Below, piece after piece: positions 11,802 to 23,115 of a stretch of DNA of 64,000 bases. The number at the start of each line of letters is the position of its first letter. Within the stretch, counting starts at the first letter, position 1. The translations under genes and the position numbers were made by a program. The DNA comes from Ophioderma brevispina. Its lineage: Eukaryota; Echinodermata; Ophiuroidea; Amphilepidida; Ophiodermatidae. The stretch covers positions 16,551 through 80,550 of the forward strand of contig JAMKCH010012408.1 in assembly GCA_023653785.1 (NCBI GenBank). The letters are read 5' to 3'. The notes beneath the pieces were generated by a model that ran no database searches, was not told the DNA's origin, and was given only the letters and a program-made list of their open reading frames with translations.

Positions 11802-12857
11802 TGTTATGACGTCTCGTAGCCGTCTCAGGTCAGAAATACTTTCAAACCACAAATAAAATGAGCCTTGTGCACAAATGATCTAAATTATATATAATAAACA
11901 GTTTTAATGATCTTTACTTGGATTTTGTTCAAGCATTTGGTATGGTCCAAAACAAAATACATATACACCAATTAGTTAAAGATTACCTTATGTTACTAGT
12001 GTTGTGTTGAAAGCGTTGCAGTTAAACGCTGATATGTCCTCACAGCGAAGACTCCAAAATGACAAGCGACCAAGTTCATACAAAACTCCTCAGGCTCGGT
12101 ATTATATTCCAAGGAATCTTCTCAGTCCAGTCATGAAGGTAATCTTGTCGCAGTTCAAGGACGACAAGGGGTGATAAATTAAGTCGTCCCTCGACGGATA
12201 ATTAAATGTAAATCCACAGTATCAGTCCAGATAATCACACGATTTCTATCTGTCAATAATTTGGAATCCTATTGATTCCCAGCACTTCGGCTTCAAAGAC
12301 GACAGTCGAATATTACAGCAATCTGCTCACATGGAAATGAAACATATACATAATCATGGCACTGGGGTGAAGCCATAAATCTACATTGCTGTAGATATAA
12401 AACTAGCTATCCATACTGTATAGCTGATTAAAACTGCTGGCCAGAGAGTCTTCCAGTCAAAACTCATATTTATTTCACACAGCTAATTTCCCCATTTCTA
12501 ACAATAAGAATTACATAATCATCAGGCATAATCATGACCTTGCACCATCAAATCAGATTCACAATCTAACTTAAATCACTTCCATATATAAACTTTGTGG
12601 GGGAAATTCCAGATCTTGCAATGTTTTGATCTTAAAGCATAAACAAGCTGAGTCAGTGACTAAGGTTAGCATTCTGGGGAATCCCCACTTCCCCTATTGT
12701 GCAATCTAAAAACAGGTGCACTTAGCAAAAAAACTAGGGGTATTCCCTTCTCTCTTTATAGTAAACAAAATATTCCTGTGAGAATCTTTTCAAAATACAA
12801 AGTGAGAAAATAATATTTTTTTAAAAGTTTAATCAGAAAAATGGAGGCCATATAACA
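11802..12857 (-). repeat. LTR (3' LTR of the minus-strand element)
   Basis: 1056 bp, collinear with 18211-19250. Both start TGTTATG.ACGTCTCGTAG and end GAGGCCATAT.AACA. Differences are mainly single-base and short indels spread evenly. TG...CA ends are present on both copies. Confidence 0.93.
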
Positions 12858-12868
12858 TCTCCCCCTTA
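12858..12868 (-). other. Polypurine tract
   Basis: On the minus strand, AAGGGGGAGA lies directly against the start of the 3' LTR, preceded by a CTTTTTTAA stretch. This is the expected position for plus-strand DNA priming in an LTR retrotransposon. Confidence 0.8.
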
Positions 12869-13069
12869 AAAAAGAAAAACTTTGAATGAAATGAAATTGT
12901 CCAAAATCTGGCTTTATAACATTTAACCATTTTGTGGAGTAATTTTACATACAGTTTACCACAGTGCAAAATTCTACACTTTTATTCATAATGTTCTTGC
13001 ATTGATGCCTTCAGTCTTACATAAAATTTTGTAAATCAAATTTCTGAACCAAAATTCAGGCAGCTTGAG

Positions 13070-13533
13070 ACAAGGACATCAGCCAATGACATTTTCTTTC
13101 CTTGATATGTCTTAGGCCAAGATTGTATTCTGTAGAGTTTTAAAACTCCACCTGACAAGTCTATGATTTCTGTTTTTCATCTTGTGATGAAAGTCAACGG
13201 CATGTTGATCCCGGGTACATAGAACTGGGGTGCCACTGTTGTACTCAAGTATACACTTCAAAATTCTGCAATGACATAGCAATGCAAGGCATTCGTTCTC
13301 AATTGTGAGGTTTTTTCTGATGTGTCAAAATTCTTAGAGTAATAACATACAGGATGATCTACATCATTTTCATCTGCTTGCCTGAGAACTTCACCACAGC
13401 CTACATCCACTGGCATCAATGCCAACTTGAATTGTTTCTGAAAGTTTGGCGCAATCCAAACTGGCGCATTCATCAACATAACTTGATTTTTTTCAAACGC
13501 TTTTGGCATTGCTCCTACCAGAAAAATTTGCAT
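13070..13533 (-). pseudogene. RNase H domain of the Gmr1-like element
   Basis: The minus frame 13533-13258 reads through the RT/RNase H junction: APVWIAPNFQKQFKLALMPVDVGCGEVLRQ, then DHPVCYYSKNFD. These are the first catalytic-Asp block (here VDVGCGEVL, corresponding to DAS..G.GAVL) and the CYYSK block of Gypsy RNase H. The usual DAS is changed to MPVD. The frame stops at 13258; further RNase H-like words (vYLSTTVAP, then INMPLTF) can be followed down to about 13190 in other frames. RNase H is the last pol domain before the polypurine tract, as in the Gmr1 layout. Confidence 0.82.
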
Positions 13534-14330
13534 TTGCTAGACGGTTGGTCAGCGGACACGCAATTTCTGAGAAATTGGGACAGTATTTTCTGTAATACCC
13601 GGACCATACCTAAGAAGCTCATGAATCTCTTTGCTTTGTGGTGTGGGGAATTTCTCAATTGCTCCAACTTTTGCAGTGAGGCCTGCCTATTTGCCCCTTG
13701 TCCTACAACATGCCCTAAGTATGTGACATTTGCATGGCACAAAATCCACTTTCAACAGATTCACAGTTAAACCTGCCTGAGATAATTTCTCAAAGAGCTG
13801 TCTCATGTGTTCTCCCATGTTTAATGTAAACAGGAGATAATGCGACATAATAGGCTTCAAATTCTATTGTCTGCAACTCTCTGAGTCACTAATCTCGGAA
13901 ATGTTGCGGCAGAATTTTTGAGCAAGGCCATTCTTTGATTGGGTATAGGCCACGGGAGCGTACACAAAAGGCTGAAATTTATTTGGGCACGGTCAGTGAG
14001 GGGACTGCACCAAATACCCCTTCAACAAATCAAATTTGCTAACAAATTTTGCATTCCAAATTATGCAATCATCAATTTCCGTGGGATCGGATAGAGTCAG
14101 TTTTGGAAAACAGAGGTTGACTTAGGAAAATCTGTGACCAAAATTAAAACGAAATGATCCTTCAGGTTTGGGAACCAGAATACATGGGGAATTCCATTCA
14201 ATATGGCTTTGCTCTACTATTCCATTGTCTAACATGTATTTTCACCTTCATTTTGACATGTTGCAACTTGATTGGATTCACCCTATACGGATGGCGTTAA
14301 CAGGCTCGGCGTCCTCCATCGAATGTCATG
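13530..14330 (-). pseudogene. Reverse transcriptase of the Gmr1-like element
   Basis: Across frames the minus strand gives PCILVPKPEGSFRF near 14190, VTDF..VN, then IDDCI..NAKFVSKFDLLKGY at about 14080-14010 (first catalytic Asp in KFDLLKGY). It continues with EHMRQLFEKLSQAGLTVNL near 13830-13770 and VTYLGHVVGQG near 13725-13690, with a thumb segment to 13515. The YIDD box should lie just before EHMRQ but is scrambled (about 13870-13850). The C-terminal frame 13742-13515 is the longest open piece. There are several frameshifts. Confidence 0.85.
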
Positions 14331-14639
14331 GGTTTGACATGTGTCTCACTGGGTACATCGGAAATATGTTTCCCACTCATGAAATGACACTCTTAAATTC
14401 ACTGTTGAACCGTTTTTTTTGTGGGAGGGTTTGATTTACTAGTTTCTTGTCTAAATGGCAAGTATGTCAGAATTTGGCAATTGACACCCATACTCATTTC
14501 TGTTACAGTGCTTGGGTTTGTCAGTTCTAACTCTGTGATGTCACCATTTGTACAAAAATCAACTCTAATGAACATTACACATGTAGGTTTATGTCATCAT
14601 CTCTTCATTATACTATTTACAGCATTGATTTATGTGGAC

Positions 14640-15640
14640 ATAATTGTCTCCTTTTACGTCTCCCTGTGTTTGATCAAATAGTCAAGGTCTCCCACGTTGT
14701 TCTCAAACTCATATGGTCCAGAATACATGGCTTGCAAAAGGATGCCATGTATTGGGAAAAAAGTGCCAAAACTCTATAACCTGGCTTGAAACTCCTGTTC
14801 CTCCATCTTGTCATACCATGTTTTCATTTTTTGCCTGACTATGTTTGAGATTTTGGTTGGCAATTTCTGTGGCTCCTTTGGGCCTGTGTCTGATGAAGAC
14901 CCATAGTCTACCAAATTCACATCAGGATGTTTTCACATAACCACTTTTCTTTCAGTAGTTTCATGGTCCCTAACTGTGGACCAAACCCCAACTCAAAATG
15001 GACTAATCTAATGACTCTTTGTAGCCTCCCTGGTAGCAAAGAACTGGAGATGAACTCCCTCATCCAATCCTCTCAAAATTCAAAAAACCATAGGTTTTGA
15101 TCATTGTCTTCAATATTTGGTGGACCTTTATCGGGCCCTTGGGATTCTGGGTTGGATGCTGAAGAACTGTACTGGGAAGGACATTCCCCCCAACTGGTCC
15201 AAACTTGTTGGAACAAACATGACATGAAATTTGATCCTTGATCAGACTTAATTGATTTTTGAAGGCCTACTAGGGTTTTGCAAAACTTTGTTAGAGCTTT
15301 CACAATACTTTGTGCCCGAATATTCTCAAGGTATAGCCTCCGGGGAATCTTGTTGGAAGCAACATGATGGTCAGTAAATTCTGATTTCCTGACTTGGTTT
15401 TGGAAGTGGCCTACCAATCTTATTAAACACCTACTAAATGGCTCATCAACTGCTGGTATTGGTAGCAATGGAGCAGGTCAGTGGCATTTTCATGAGTTTG
15501 GGTTGCCCACCATTTGAATTGTGTGACAAGTCTGACATACGCAGACATCTTTTCTGAGTGTAGGGCAACCAAAAAAATGACTCCTATTCTGTCATGTGTA
15601 TTTCTCACACCTAAGTGTCCTGCCATGGGGACTATCATGG
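14640..15640 (-). pseudogene. Integrase of the Gmr1-like element
   Basis: The minus frame gives a zinc-finger region at 15638-15500 with a C-x2-C (VCQTCHTIQ), followed by PLLPIPAVDEPFSRCLID-type wording at about 15468-15420. The catalytic core at 15330-15200 reads IRAQSIVKALTKF..LVGLQKSIKSDQGSNFMS; the D in SDQGSNF is the second Asp of the DDE triad. A C-terminal GPY/F module (MYSGPYEFENNVGDLDYLI) can be read at about 14715-14655. The domain lies upstream of RT in the reading direction, the key point for classifying the element. Confidence 0.86.
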
Positions 15641-16499
15641 GCTAGGCCTATCACTTCCCTATGGTTATACCTTTGGCACTACAATTTGATGACAACCTTC
15701 CATTCTCATTTACAAGTGCATCGGGTGGTCGCCATTTATCATGAGGACACCATTTTGCTTGTAGAAACATTCAAGGAATTTGCTCGGTGCCTGTTTGCGA
15801 CAATGCCCTCGCACCTAATTTCCTAGTGCGGGTCGTTTGTGCTCATTACCAGCTTGTCATGCTCTTAAAAGGGTCTCCTGTCAGTCCCTAACTCTATCAT
15901 GCTCAAGCGGGGCTGGATTTTCAGGTGTTACCAGCTTGTCACTTTGTTTGTGCTCAGGGGCTGGATTTTCACAACTAGGGAATAGTCTCCCCTGAAGAGG
16001 GAAGATGACCTCCAATTCCTCAATTTGAGAGGAAAAGTATCCTCTAAATTTGGGACCACGTCATCCTCAACGCCATTCATAATGTGTGAGTATTTTGACT
16101 CAGCACCTGCTCACTGTTTTCTGTGAGGCTTTTCTGGTATTGACTAGTTACTGCACATTTTGGGGGGCACGGGAGAAAAAAAAATGTCTATTTCCTCAGC
16201 AAATGTATCCACTACAGGGCACCTGGGAATGGGTCTGGGAGTCTTTCCCCCCCCTGCCAAGGCATTCCCAACAAACATGGATACACTTTTACTGGGATGT
16301 CTTCGTCTAACACCAATTGTGACAGTTCCAGAACCAAATTGATTTCAAATTCATTTGTGTAGGGGGGACACTAAGACACTCCATACTATCCCCGGCATTC
16401 AATGCACTAGTCCCTTTGGAACTCTCAATATCAAACGGAAGTGATTTCCAATATCATGGACTGCGCCGCAGCACGGGTCCCGCATGATTCTAATGGGTT
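15641..16499 (-). pseudogene. Gag-pol junction, probable protease region
   Basis: This lies between the gag remnant and the integrase, where the protease of Gypsy elements is expected. A minus-strand frame around 16350-16250 reads LVLDEDIPVKVYPCLLGMPWQGG, but no clear D-T/S-G protease triad was found. Assignment is positional. Confidence 0.35.
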
Positions 16500-17500
16500 T
16501 TGATTAAACATATCACCTGAAAGTGGAAACAAAATCCCTCCAAAACAAAAGGCTTAAAGTCATCCTTAATTTTTCTGTCTGTTCAATTCCCTTTTGTGGA
16601 TTTTTGTTTCTGAACAGAAGAATGAACTTTTGACTCAAAAGTAACTGCACAACTATTGGCTTTGTACTCACTTTTGGCTTTCTCCATTTTTTGGGTGATA
16701 GCCATGTATCTCCCAAACACCGTGACCTTGTATGCCTGGCTTCTACAGTGATTGCAATGTGAACGTGATTTGGGTCACCATCCCTGCTTTGATTAGCAGC
16801 CATTACTGGCGTTACTACCCTTTATGGGAACCTGACTGGAATTTCCCCTCATTGATGCTACCATTTGAGACCTTGTAGAAACCGACTTATGTTGTATTTG
16901 TTGTACCAGTTAAATCTTGGCTAGCCTACTAGTATGACTTAATTTGGGTGTCAATGCATAATCTGGCCTTTACGGTGCTGCACGCAACTGTCCATTTGTT
17001 TTCATCCAGATTGGTTTGATATCTGGATGTAGACACGGTTTGAACTATTCAAATAACATCAACTCCCTAAGGTTGACCAAATTTGCCCGACTTCTTTTGA
17101 GAGAGCCAGCGATCAAACATTTGTGCCTTTACACGGGGCAAATTCAAAAATGGGTATGGTCATCAGCCTTTGTTGACAAGACCTGAATTTTTGTATAATT
17201 GCATGGCACAATTCATATGCTTTGAGCAATGGACAGTTAACCTCGGCATAATCACTAATCTGTCTAATGACATGGCCGAATCTCGAAATCCGCATATATT
17301 TCTCGGGCTTTACCAATGAACACTGACGTAGGAAACAAGGTCCAAGACCTTGGGCCATTTCAAGCTATGGCAATTTTCTAAAAGTGTAAGAAGTATTTGA
17401 TTTTGTCTACTTCTTGTTCCTTGAAAATTTGGAACCAGGCGAATATTTTTCGCCGCATCAAAACCAGATTTCTTGGAAAAGTCTGATGAGATAGCCTGTT

Positions 17501-17535
<35 letters not shown>

Positions 17536-18190
17536 CTCTTTTTGTTTCATCTCATTTGTACAATTTTCTTTTTCCCAATTCCTTTTGTTTGCAACGCAAT
17601 TCTTTCTGTTTATTTCATTGGCAATTTCATTCTTTTGTTGCATTCTTTTCATTTGCAGTTGCAACTTTTCTTTCTCTAATACAATTTCCTTTTCTTATGG
17701 TCCTTCTGAATTTGCATTTATATTTCTTTTTGCTTTGTTCTATTCCATTTTGTCTTTTTCCAATTGCATTTTCATTCAACTCTTTTAATTCGGCATCAAC
17801 TTGTGCCCTGTTCCCAGAACCTATTCTATCTATCCATATATGAACGTATCCCAAACATCTTCCTGGGCAAACTTTTCAATCAAATTATTTTTTGATGATT
17901 GCTTTCTCATAGCATGTTTTGCCTCAAGTCCTAAATGCTTGGCTCGTTTCATAACTCAGGTTTCTTAGCTCATTCAAACTCTCCCAAGTTATTTGCCCTA
18001 TGAACACTTCTGGATTAAACTCCATTGTGAGATACTTCAAACTTTTAACCTTTGAACCAAACTACAAAGTAGTACATGTCATACACATAAAATTTGTATG
18101 CCAAAATGTGCACAATGCTTACAATATTATAACCCTGTGTAATGTGTTAAATCTGAACAATAAGGCTAAATTTATCTCAATTCCATTCCA
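16500..18190 (-). pseudogene. Gag region of the Gmr1-like element, decayed
   Basis: Located between the primer site and pol. The minus frame 17854-17627 is a charged, lysine- and glutamate-rich helical segment (ELKELNENAIGKRQNG), a likely coiled coil. A run of 30 T (17502-17531), A on the coding strand, follows. Near 16770-16740 a frame gives HCNHCRSQAYKV, a partial zinc-knuckle-like C-x2-C. No intact frame exists, and the exact gag ends cannot be set. Confidence 0.55.
17502..17531. repeat. Homopolymer run of 30 T
   Basis: An uninterrupted T run inside the gag region, on the plus strand; it reads as A in the coding direction. Confidence 0.95.
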
Positions 18191-18196
18191 GGAAAA

Positions 18197-18206
18197 CGAG
18201 CCCCCA
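18197..18206 (-). other. Primer binding site, tRNA-Pro type
   Basis: The plus strand reads CGAGCCCCCA, identical to the last ten bases of common tRNA-Pro species including a templated CCA-like end. On the coding strand this is TGGGGGCTCG, four bases inside the 5' LTR. The TGGGGGCTCG primer site is well known from tRNA-Pro-primed elements. The match fades after ten bases (TTTTCC follows). Confidence 0.75.
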
Positions 18207-18210
18207 ATTC

Positions 18211-19250
18211 TGTTATGGACGTCTCGTAGACGTCTAAGGTAGAAATACCTTTCAAACACAAATAACATGAGCCTGTGCACAAATGATCTAAATTATATAT
18301 AATAAACAGTGGAATGATCTTTACTTGATTTGGTCAAGAATTTGGTATGTCCAAAACAAAATTACATATACACAATTAGTTAAGGATTACTTCGGTTAGT
18401 GTCCTGTGTTGCAAGCGTTGCAGTTCAACGATGATATGTCCTCACAGCGACCACTCCAAAACTGACAGGCACAGTTCGTACAAAACTCCTCAGGTATCAT
18501 ATTCCAAGGGAATCTTTCTCAGTCCTGAAGGTAATCTTGTCCGGCAGTTCAAGACGACAAGGATACATTAAGTCCTCGACGATAATACATGTAAATCCAC
18601 AGTATCAGTCCAAGAGAATCACCACGATTTCTATCTGTCCATCATTTGGAATTCCATTTTGATTCCCAGGACTTTCGGCTTCAAAGACGACAGTTAGTTA
18701 GATAGAATAATTACAGCCCTCTGCTCCACATGGAATTGGACCATATAATACATCCGGCACTGTGTGTGAGCATAAATTACCATTATTGTAGATCAAACTA
18801 GCTATCCATAATGTATAGCTGATTACAAAATGCTGAAGAGCGTCCTTCCAGTTCAAAACTACTATTTATCTTCACACAGCTAGAATTAACCTTTCTAAAA
18901 TAATCATTACATATCATCATGCAGAAAAAATGACTTGCACAATCAAATCAGATATCACAATCTAATTTACATCACTTCATATATATACCTTTGTGGGGAA
19001 ATTCCCAGATCTTGCAAGGTTTTGATCTTTTAAAGCATAACAGCGAGTCAGTTATAAGTTCGCATTCTTGGGAATCCCCCACTCCCTAGTGTGCAATTAA
19101 ACAGGGCATTAGCAAAAACAACTAGGGGTATTCCCCTTTCTCTCGTTTATAGTAAACAAATACTTTTCTGTGAGAAATCTTTCTCAAATAAAATTGAGGG
19201 AAAAATAATATTTTTAAAAGTTAATCAGAAAAAGGAGGCCATATAAAACA
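18211..19250 (-). repeat. LTR (5' LTR of the minus-strand element)
   Basis: 1040 bp, collinear with 11802-12857, with TG...CA ends and the primer site adjoining its inner end. It carries the promoter side of the element on minus, but no clear TATA box or start was chosen. Confidence 0.93.
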
Positions 19251-19254
19251 AGAG
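19251..19254. repeat. Target site duplication AGAG (right)
   Basis: Matches 11798-11801 exactly. Confidence 0.75.
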
Positions 19255-21175
19255 ACATTCAAATGGTAGGCCTTAAACGAATGCATGATACCCGCCAATG
19301 CAGGCCTATAGGACGAATTCGAATGATATTTTTATGATCCGGCTGACAATGACGAAACAGTGGCCATGTACAAACGAAATTGTAGACCGAGAATTTGAAT
19401 TAACACGGAACGAACCGTGCGACCATTGCGAAATTGAGTGCAACAGGTTGAAGTTGTTGACCAAAGGACGAAATCGAGTTGGCAAATGTACGGTTTCGAT
19501 TTTTGGGGGACGACGAATTTGAACTTAAACAATAATTGTTGAGAATTCGGCTATATATGAACATTGATCGAAATCGAACGGGAAAACTATAATATGGGAC
19601 ATGCACTCTTCGGTTCAGTTACGCAGTTGCACGTAGAGTTACAGGCTCGACGTCCCTGTGAGAGCAGTAAACACTTACTGCAAACATTAAAGGTCATGGC
19701 CCGATCGCTAATAGCTTCGTCCCCAGAAGCCCAGATTTTCCGGAAGTGGTCAATATTTTGGTATCGGAAGAACGCTACTATTTGCTCATTTAACCTGTGA
19801 AATCTTAGGCCAAAGGATGTTTGGTATTGGGAAAGTAATAGCGAAATGTCCCCAATTGGTCGACTAGAACCAATATAATTTTACACAGTACTCTATGGGG
19901 TTACGAAATCACGTTTTCTGCTCTCACCATGAAAACGCTTGAAATATCGGGCGCGAAAACGTACATGTGGGGTTTTTGGGTGAAGGCCACACAATTCTAT
20001 CAAGTTGAAACTTTATTATCCTCTTAAATGGGACCTCCCCCTTTAACCTTGTTATTGATACTCATCATGATATGGGGACCCGACCGAACATTGAACCATT
20101 TACAAGTTTACCTTCTCAAATCTCAAAACATTCACTGTTAAGGCAAGCATTTCCGTGTTGAATAGGACGTTTACTAGAGAGTTATCAAACCAGTTATATC
20201 GATGGAGCGTACTCAGCCTAATTAAGATCATTGTACTGTTGGACGTGATTAAACACTCCAGTTTTTAAAAATGGCCGCCGTGCTTCGACAAATTTTGAAA
20301 TCCCTTCCTCCTAATTTTCGACACCGGGATACGATGAACTTCCCCGATCGATTTCGATTATCTTTGGCAGATAGATACCCCTTATCTGCAGTTCGTGGAC
20401 ACAGTCGTACGCAATAAGAGTAGTACCTATTAAAAAGGATCTCAGAACGGTGTACAAAAGCAAAGGACGGATTCTACATCGTAAAATCAAGTCAATAATA
20501 ATGTTGCGTGCCATCATTGCAGCGGGGGGACCCCGTGTGCGTTTGGGTGCGAAGCACGATGACGAGATGTGATGGAGATTTTTGGCAAAAGCAATGAATC
20601 GCAGAAATATGCGTACCCTGGTGCGGATCAATGTAGGTGCGACAGTCTGTTCCAGTTCAAACCACTCTTTCACGAACAGATGTTTCATGGGATTTAAACG
20701 TTGAATGAAGTCGTTCCACGACGATGTTAAGGTTCGGATTAGATGGAGAACGAGTAGGTAATACCTGCCAGATGACATGTAGCGGAATATTACAGTTCTT
20801 GGTTGAAAGAAAGAAAAATCGCTTTGTACATTCGGTCAGATGTCCATCTTTATCCAAAATGAAGTATGGGGGAAGGGAAGTGACAGGGAAGAATCTTTGA
20901 AGATCTTTGGTTCGAAGGACATCTCAGAAGGATGAAGATTGGAAAGGGTGCTAATAGAAAATGAAGACATCAGGAATGTGCTGTATCAAAGGGCGGCAGG
21001 GGAAGGGAAGAGGAAGGCCAGATCAAGAAGGTGCCGCTCGTGTGGAGTTACTTCATGTCAGTATTGGGTGAGTGGAACACATGCATCCTATAGTATCCGG
21101 TTATGCAAAACATATTGTTTATGCAAACAAGTTTAACGATGTCTGAAGATTGATTAACTTCCTGGAGATGCCAGC
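19255..21175. other. Non-coding with a dispersed repeat; no gene recognised
   Basis: The longest open frame, 20778-20311 on minus (155 residues), has no recognisable domain. A plus frame at 20272-20418 begins ATGGCCGCCGTG and encodes 48 basic residues (MAAVLRQILKSLPPNFRHRD at its start), but it has no visible splice context or homologue. 19689-19965 is a dispersed repeat listed separately. Confidence 0.4.
19689..19965 (-). repeat. Dispersed repeat also found at 53244-53491
   Basis: The reverse complement of this stretch matches 53244-53491 with small indels: GGGCCATG.ACCTTTA, GCTATTAGCGATC, GACCACTTCCGG, ACATCCTTTGG, ACTGTGTAAAATTA and AACGTGATTT occur in the same order. It has no coding content and no clear terminal repeats. 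Type unknown (SINE- or MITE-like). Confidence 0.85.
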
Positions 21176-21184
21176 GCACACAAG

Positions 21185-21275
21185 TGGTGAAAAAAAAAAC
21201 GTGCGCTGATGGGCCAGACTCGAACCGGCAACCTCAGTAGGACTAGCTCGGAGCTTCTTGCCAGTCGGACTATAG
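21185..21275 (-). ncRNA. tRNA-like sequence (SINE head or tRNA pseudogene)
   Basis: On minus, TATAGTCCGACTGGCAAGAAG resembles an A box and GGTTCGAGTC is a good B box. A T-arm can form (GCCGG paired with CTGGC around TTCGAGT). The 5' and 3' acceptor sides do not pair, so it is not a working tRNA. Confidence 0.55.
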
Positions 21276-21604
21276 AGGAGGGTTGGGGTGAGGAAGCGAT
21301 TAGAGATCATCTCCAGGTTTGTGTAGTCAAGTAGTTAAAATTTTCACTTAGCATAGACTGTTATTGGAGACAAGCTCGGCTTAAGTTATCGCTACAGTGG
21401 CCAAATGCTGGATTTTAAACTGAGAAAAAGACTGGTATTGATTTGGAAGTGGGCAAAACGGGTTCAGTTCCATAATTCTTCGTGATGATAGGCAAAGTAA
21501 TAATCGTTTATTCGACAAGGGTTTGAGTTTGACGGAGGAGGAGGGGACACATGTGGCATGGTCAAAGGTCAATGGGGGACAAAAATAGGACAAAATGAGT
21601 TAAT

Positions 21605-23115
21605 TGCTATAAAACCTTTATCTGTTGTGGTACGATGATGAAACTTGGTTGGAGTCAACATTCAGTGCCGAAAAAATTTTGAGGTCATTTCAAGGTCATA
21701 CGAGGTCATCCAAGGTCAAATCACATAAAACATCGTGGTAGGAGGATGAAAATTGGTTGGGTGTGGTAAAATCAGTACCAACAATTTTGAAGGTCTTTCA
21801 GGTCATCTGAGGGTAATCCAAGGTCAAATCACTCAACAGGTGGGGTAGGAGGATTGAAAATGGTGGGTTTTGTGTCAAATTCTTTAGTACCAAAATTTTG
21901 AAGGTCATTTAAAGGTCATCACGGTCAAATCACTGTAACATGTCGGATAAGGAGGATGAAAATTGGTGGGCTGTGGCAAACATTCAGTACCAAAAATTTT
22001 TTTTGATTGTTTTTATGTGTCATTTCAAGGTCATCCTGAGGTCATCCAAGGTCAAATCACCTTAACATGTGGTAGGAGCGGTTGAAAATTGGTGGGTGTG
22101 GTCAACATTCAGTACCCAATAAATTTTGCAAGGTCATTCAAGGTCAATAAAGTCAAATCACTTAAAATGGGAAGGTCACGAGGTATCAAGGTCAAATCAA
22201 ACTAACATTTGTAGGAGGAGGTAGGATGTTGAAACTGGGTGGGTGTGGTCAACATTCAGATACAAAAATTTTGAAGGTCATTTCAAGGTCATCGAGGCCG
22301 CCAAGGTAAATCATTTCTAACATTGTGGTAGGGACGTGAAAATTGGTGGGTGTGGTCAAACATCTGTACCAATAATGTTGAAGGGTCATTTCAAGGTCCT
22401 CTAGGTCAATCACTTAACATGGGAAGGAGGAGGATGAAAATGAGGACGAGGACGGTGGTGGTGGTGGTCAACATTCAGTAGAAAAATTTTGAAGGTATTT
22501 CAAAGGGCAGCGAGGTTCATCCAAGGTCAAATCACTGGACATTGTGCTTGGAGGGTAACTTGGTGGGTCTGATCAACCTCTGTGCCAAAAACTTTTGAGG
22601 TCTGTGACGGTCTATGCAGGGGTTCATCAAGGTCAATCACAAATATGTGGTAGGAGGAGGATAATTGGTGGATGGGTCAACCATTCAGTGCGACATTTGA
22701 GGTCATTTGACGTCATTGAGGGGTCATTCAATGGTCAAAGCAACTTAACATGTGGAGGAGGATGGTGAAAATTGGGGGGTGGTGGTCAAATTTAGTACAA
22801 AATTTGAAGGTCATTTAAGGTTCAGTGGGGTATCCAAGGTCAACACTCACATGTGGTTATGAGGAGCGAACTTGGTGTGTGGTTCATCTTCAGTGCAAAA
22901 AAATTGTCATTTGAAGGTAGTTGTGGGGTCATTTAAGGTCAAATTATAATTCATTGTGTAGGAGGTAGGAGGAGGATGAAAAAATGAAATGGGTGGATGT
23001 GGTCAACATTTGTGTTGGACACTTGGAAGTCATTTCAAGGTCATGTGGGGTATTCAAGGTCAAATCACCTTTAACAGTGGTAGGAGGAGGATTGGAAACT
23101 TGGTGGGCCATGCAC
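21605..23115. repeat. Minisatellite, unit about 105-110 bp, about 13-14 copies
   Basis: Each unit reads roughly GTGGTAGGAGGATGAAAATTGG, TGGGTGTGGTCAACATTCAG, TACCAAAAATTTTGAAGG, TCATTTCAAGGTCATC, GAGGTCATCCAAGGTCAAAT, CACTTAACAT. Starts are seen near 21625, 21734, 21840, 21950, 22065 and onward to about 23075. Units are diverged with indels. Each holds three to four AGGTCA motifs, many in the extended form TCAAGGTCA or CCAAGGTCA. Confidence 0.93.

Larger units (their letters stand above)
11802..19250 (-). mobile_element. Ty3/Gypsy LTR retrotransposon, Gmr1-like (IN before RT)
   Basis: This is a full-length element of about 7.45 kb read on the minus strand. It has LTRs of about 1.04-1.06 kb starting TGTTAT and ending AACA on the plus strand, AGAG on both sides, a tRNA-Pro-type primer site next to the right LTR and a polypurine tract next to the left LTR. 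Coding remnants run, in minus-strand order, gag (18190-16500), integrase (15640-14640), reverse transcriptase (14330-13530) and RNase H (13533-13070). Integrase upstream of RT is unusual for Gypsy; it is the Copia-like order of the Gmr1 group, reported from deuterostomes. Frameshifts in every domain show it is inactive, or that the assembly is noisy. Confidence 0.9.

Noticed and set aside
17473..17843. Phe-rich plus-strand frames
   Set aside because: They arise from the 30 T run and T-rich antisense of the gag region of the minus-strand element.
20311..20778. 155-residue minus open frame as a gene
   Set aside because: No recognisable domain, overlapping frames on both strands, and no splice or promoter context.
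21185..21275. Functional tRNA gene
   Set aside because: B box and T-arm are good, but the acceptor ends do not pair and the A-box region is irregular.
21605..23115. CRISPR array
   Set aside because: Units are diverged, contiguous and lack unique spacers; this is a minisatellite in eukaryotic DNA.
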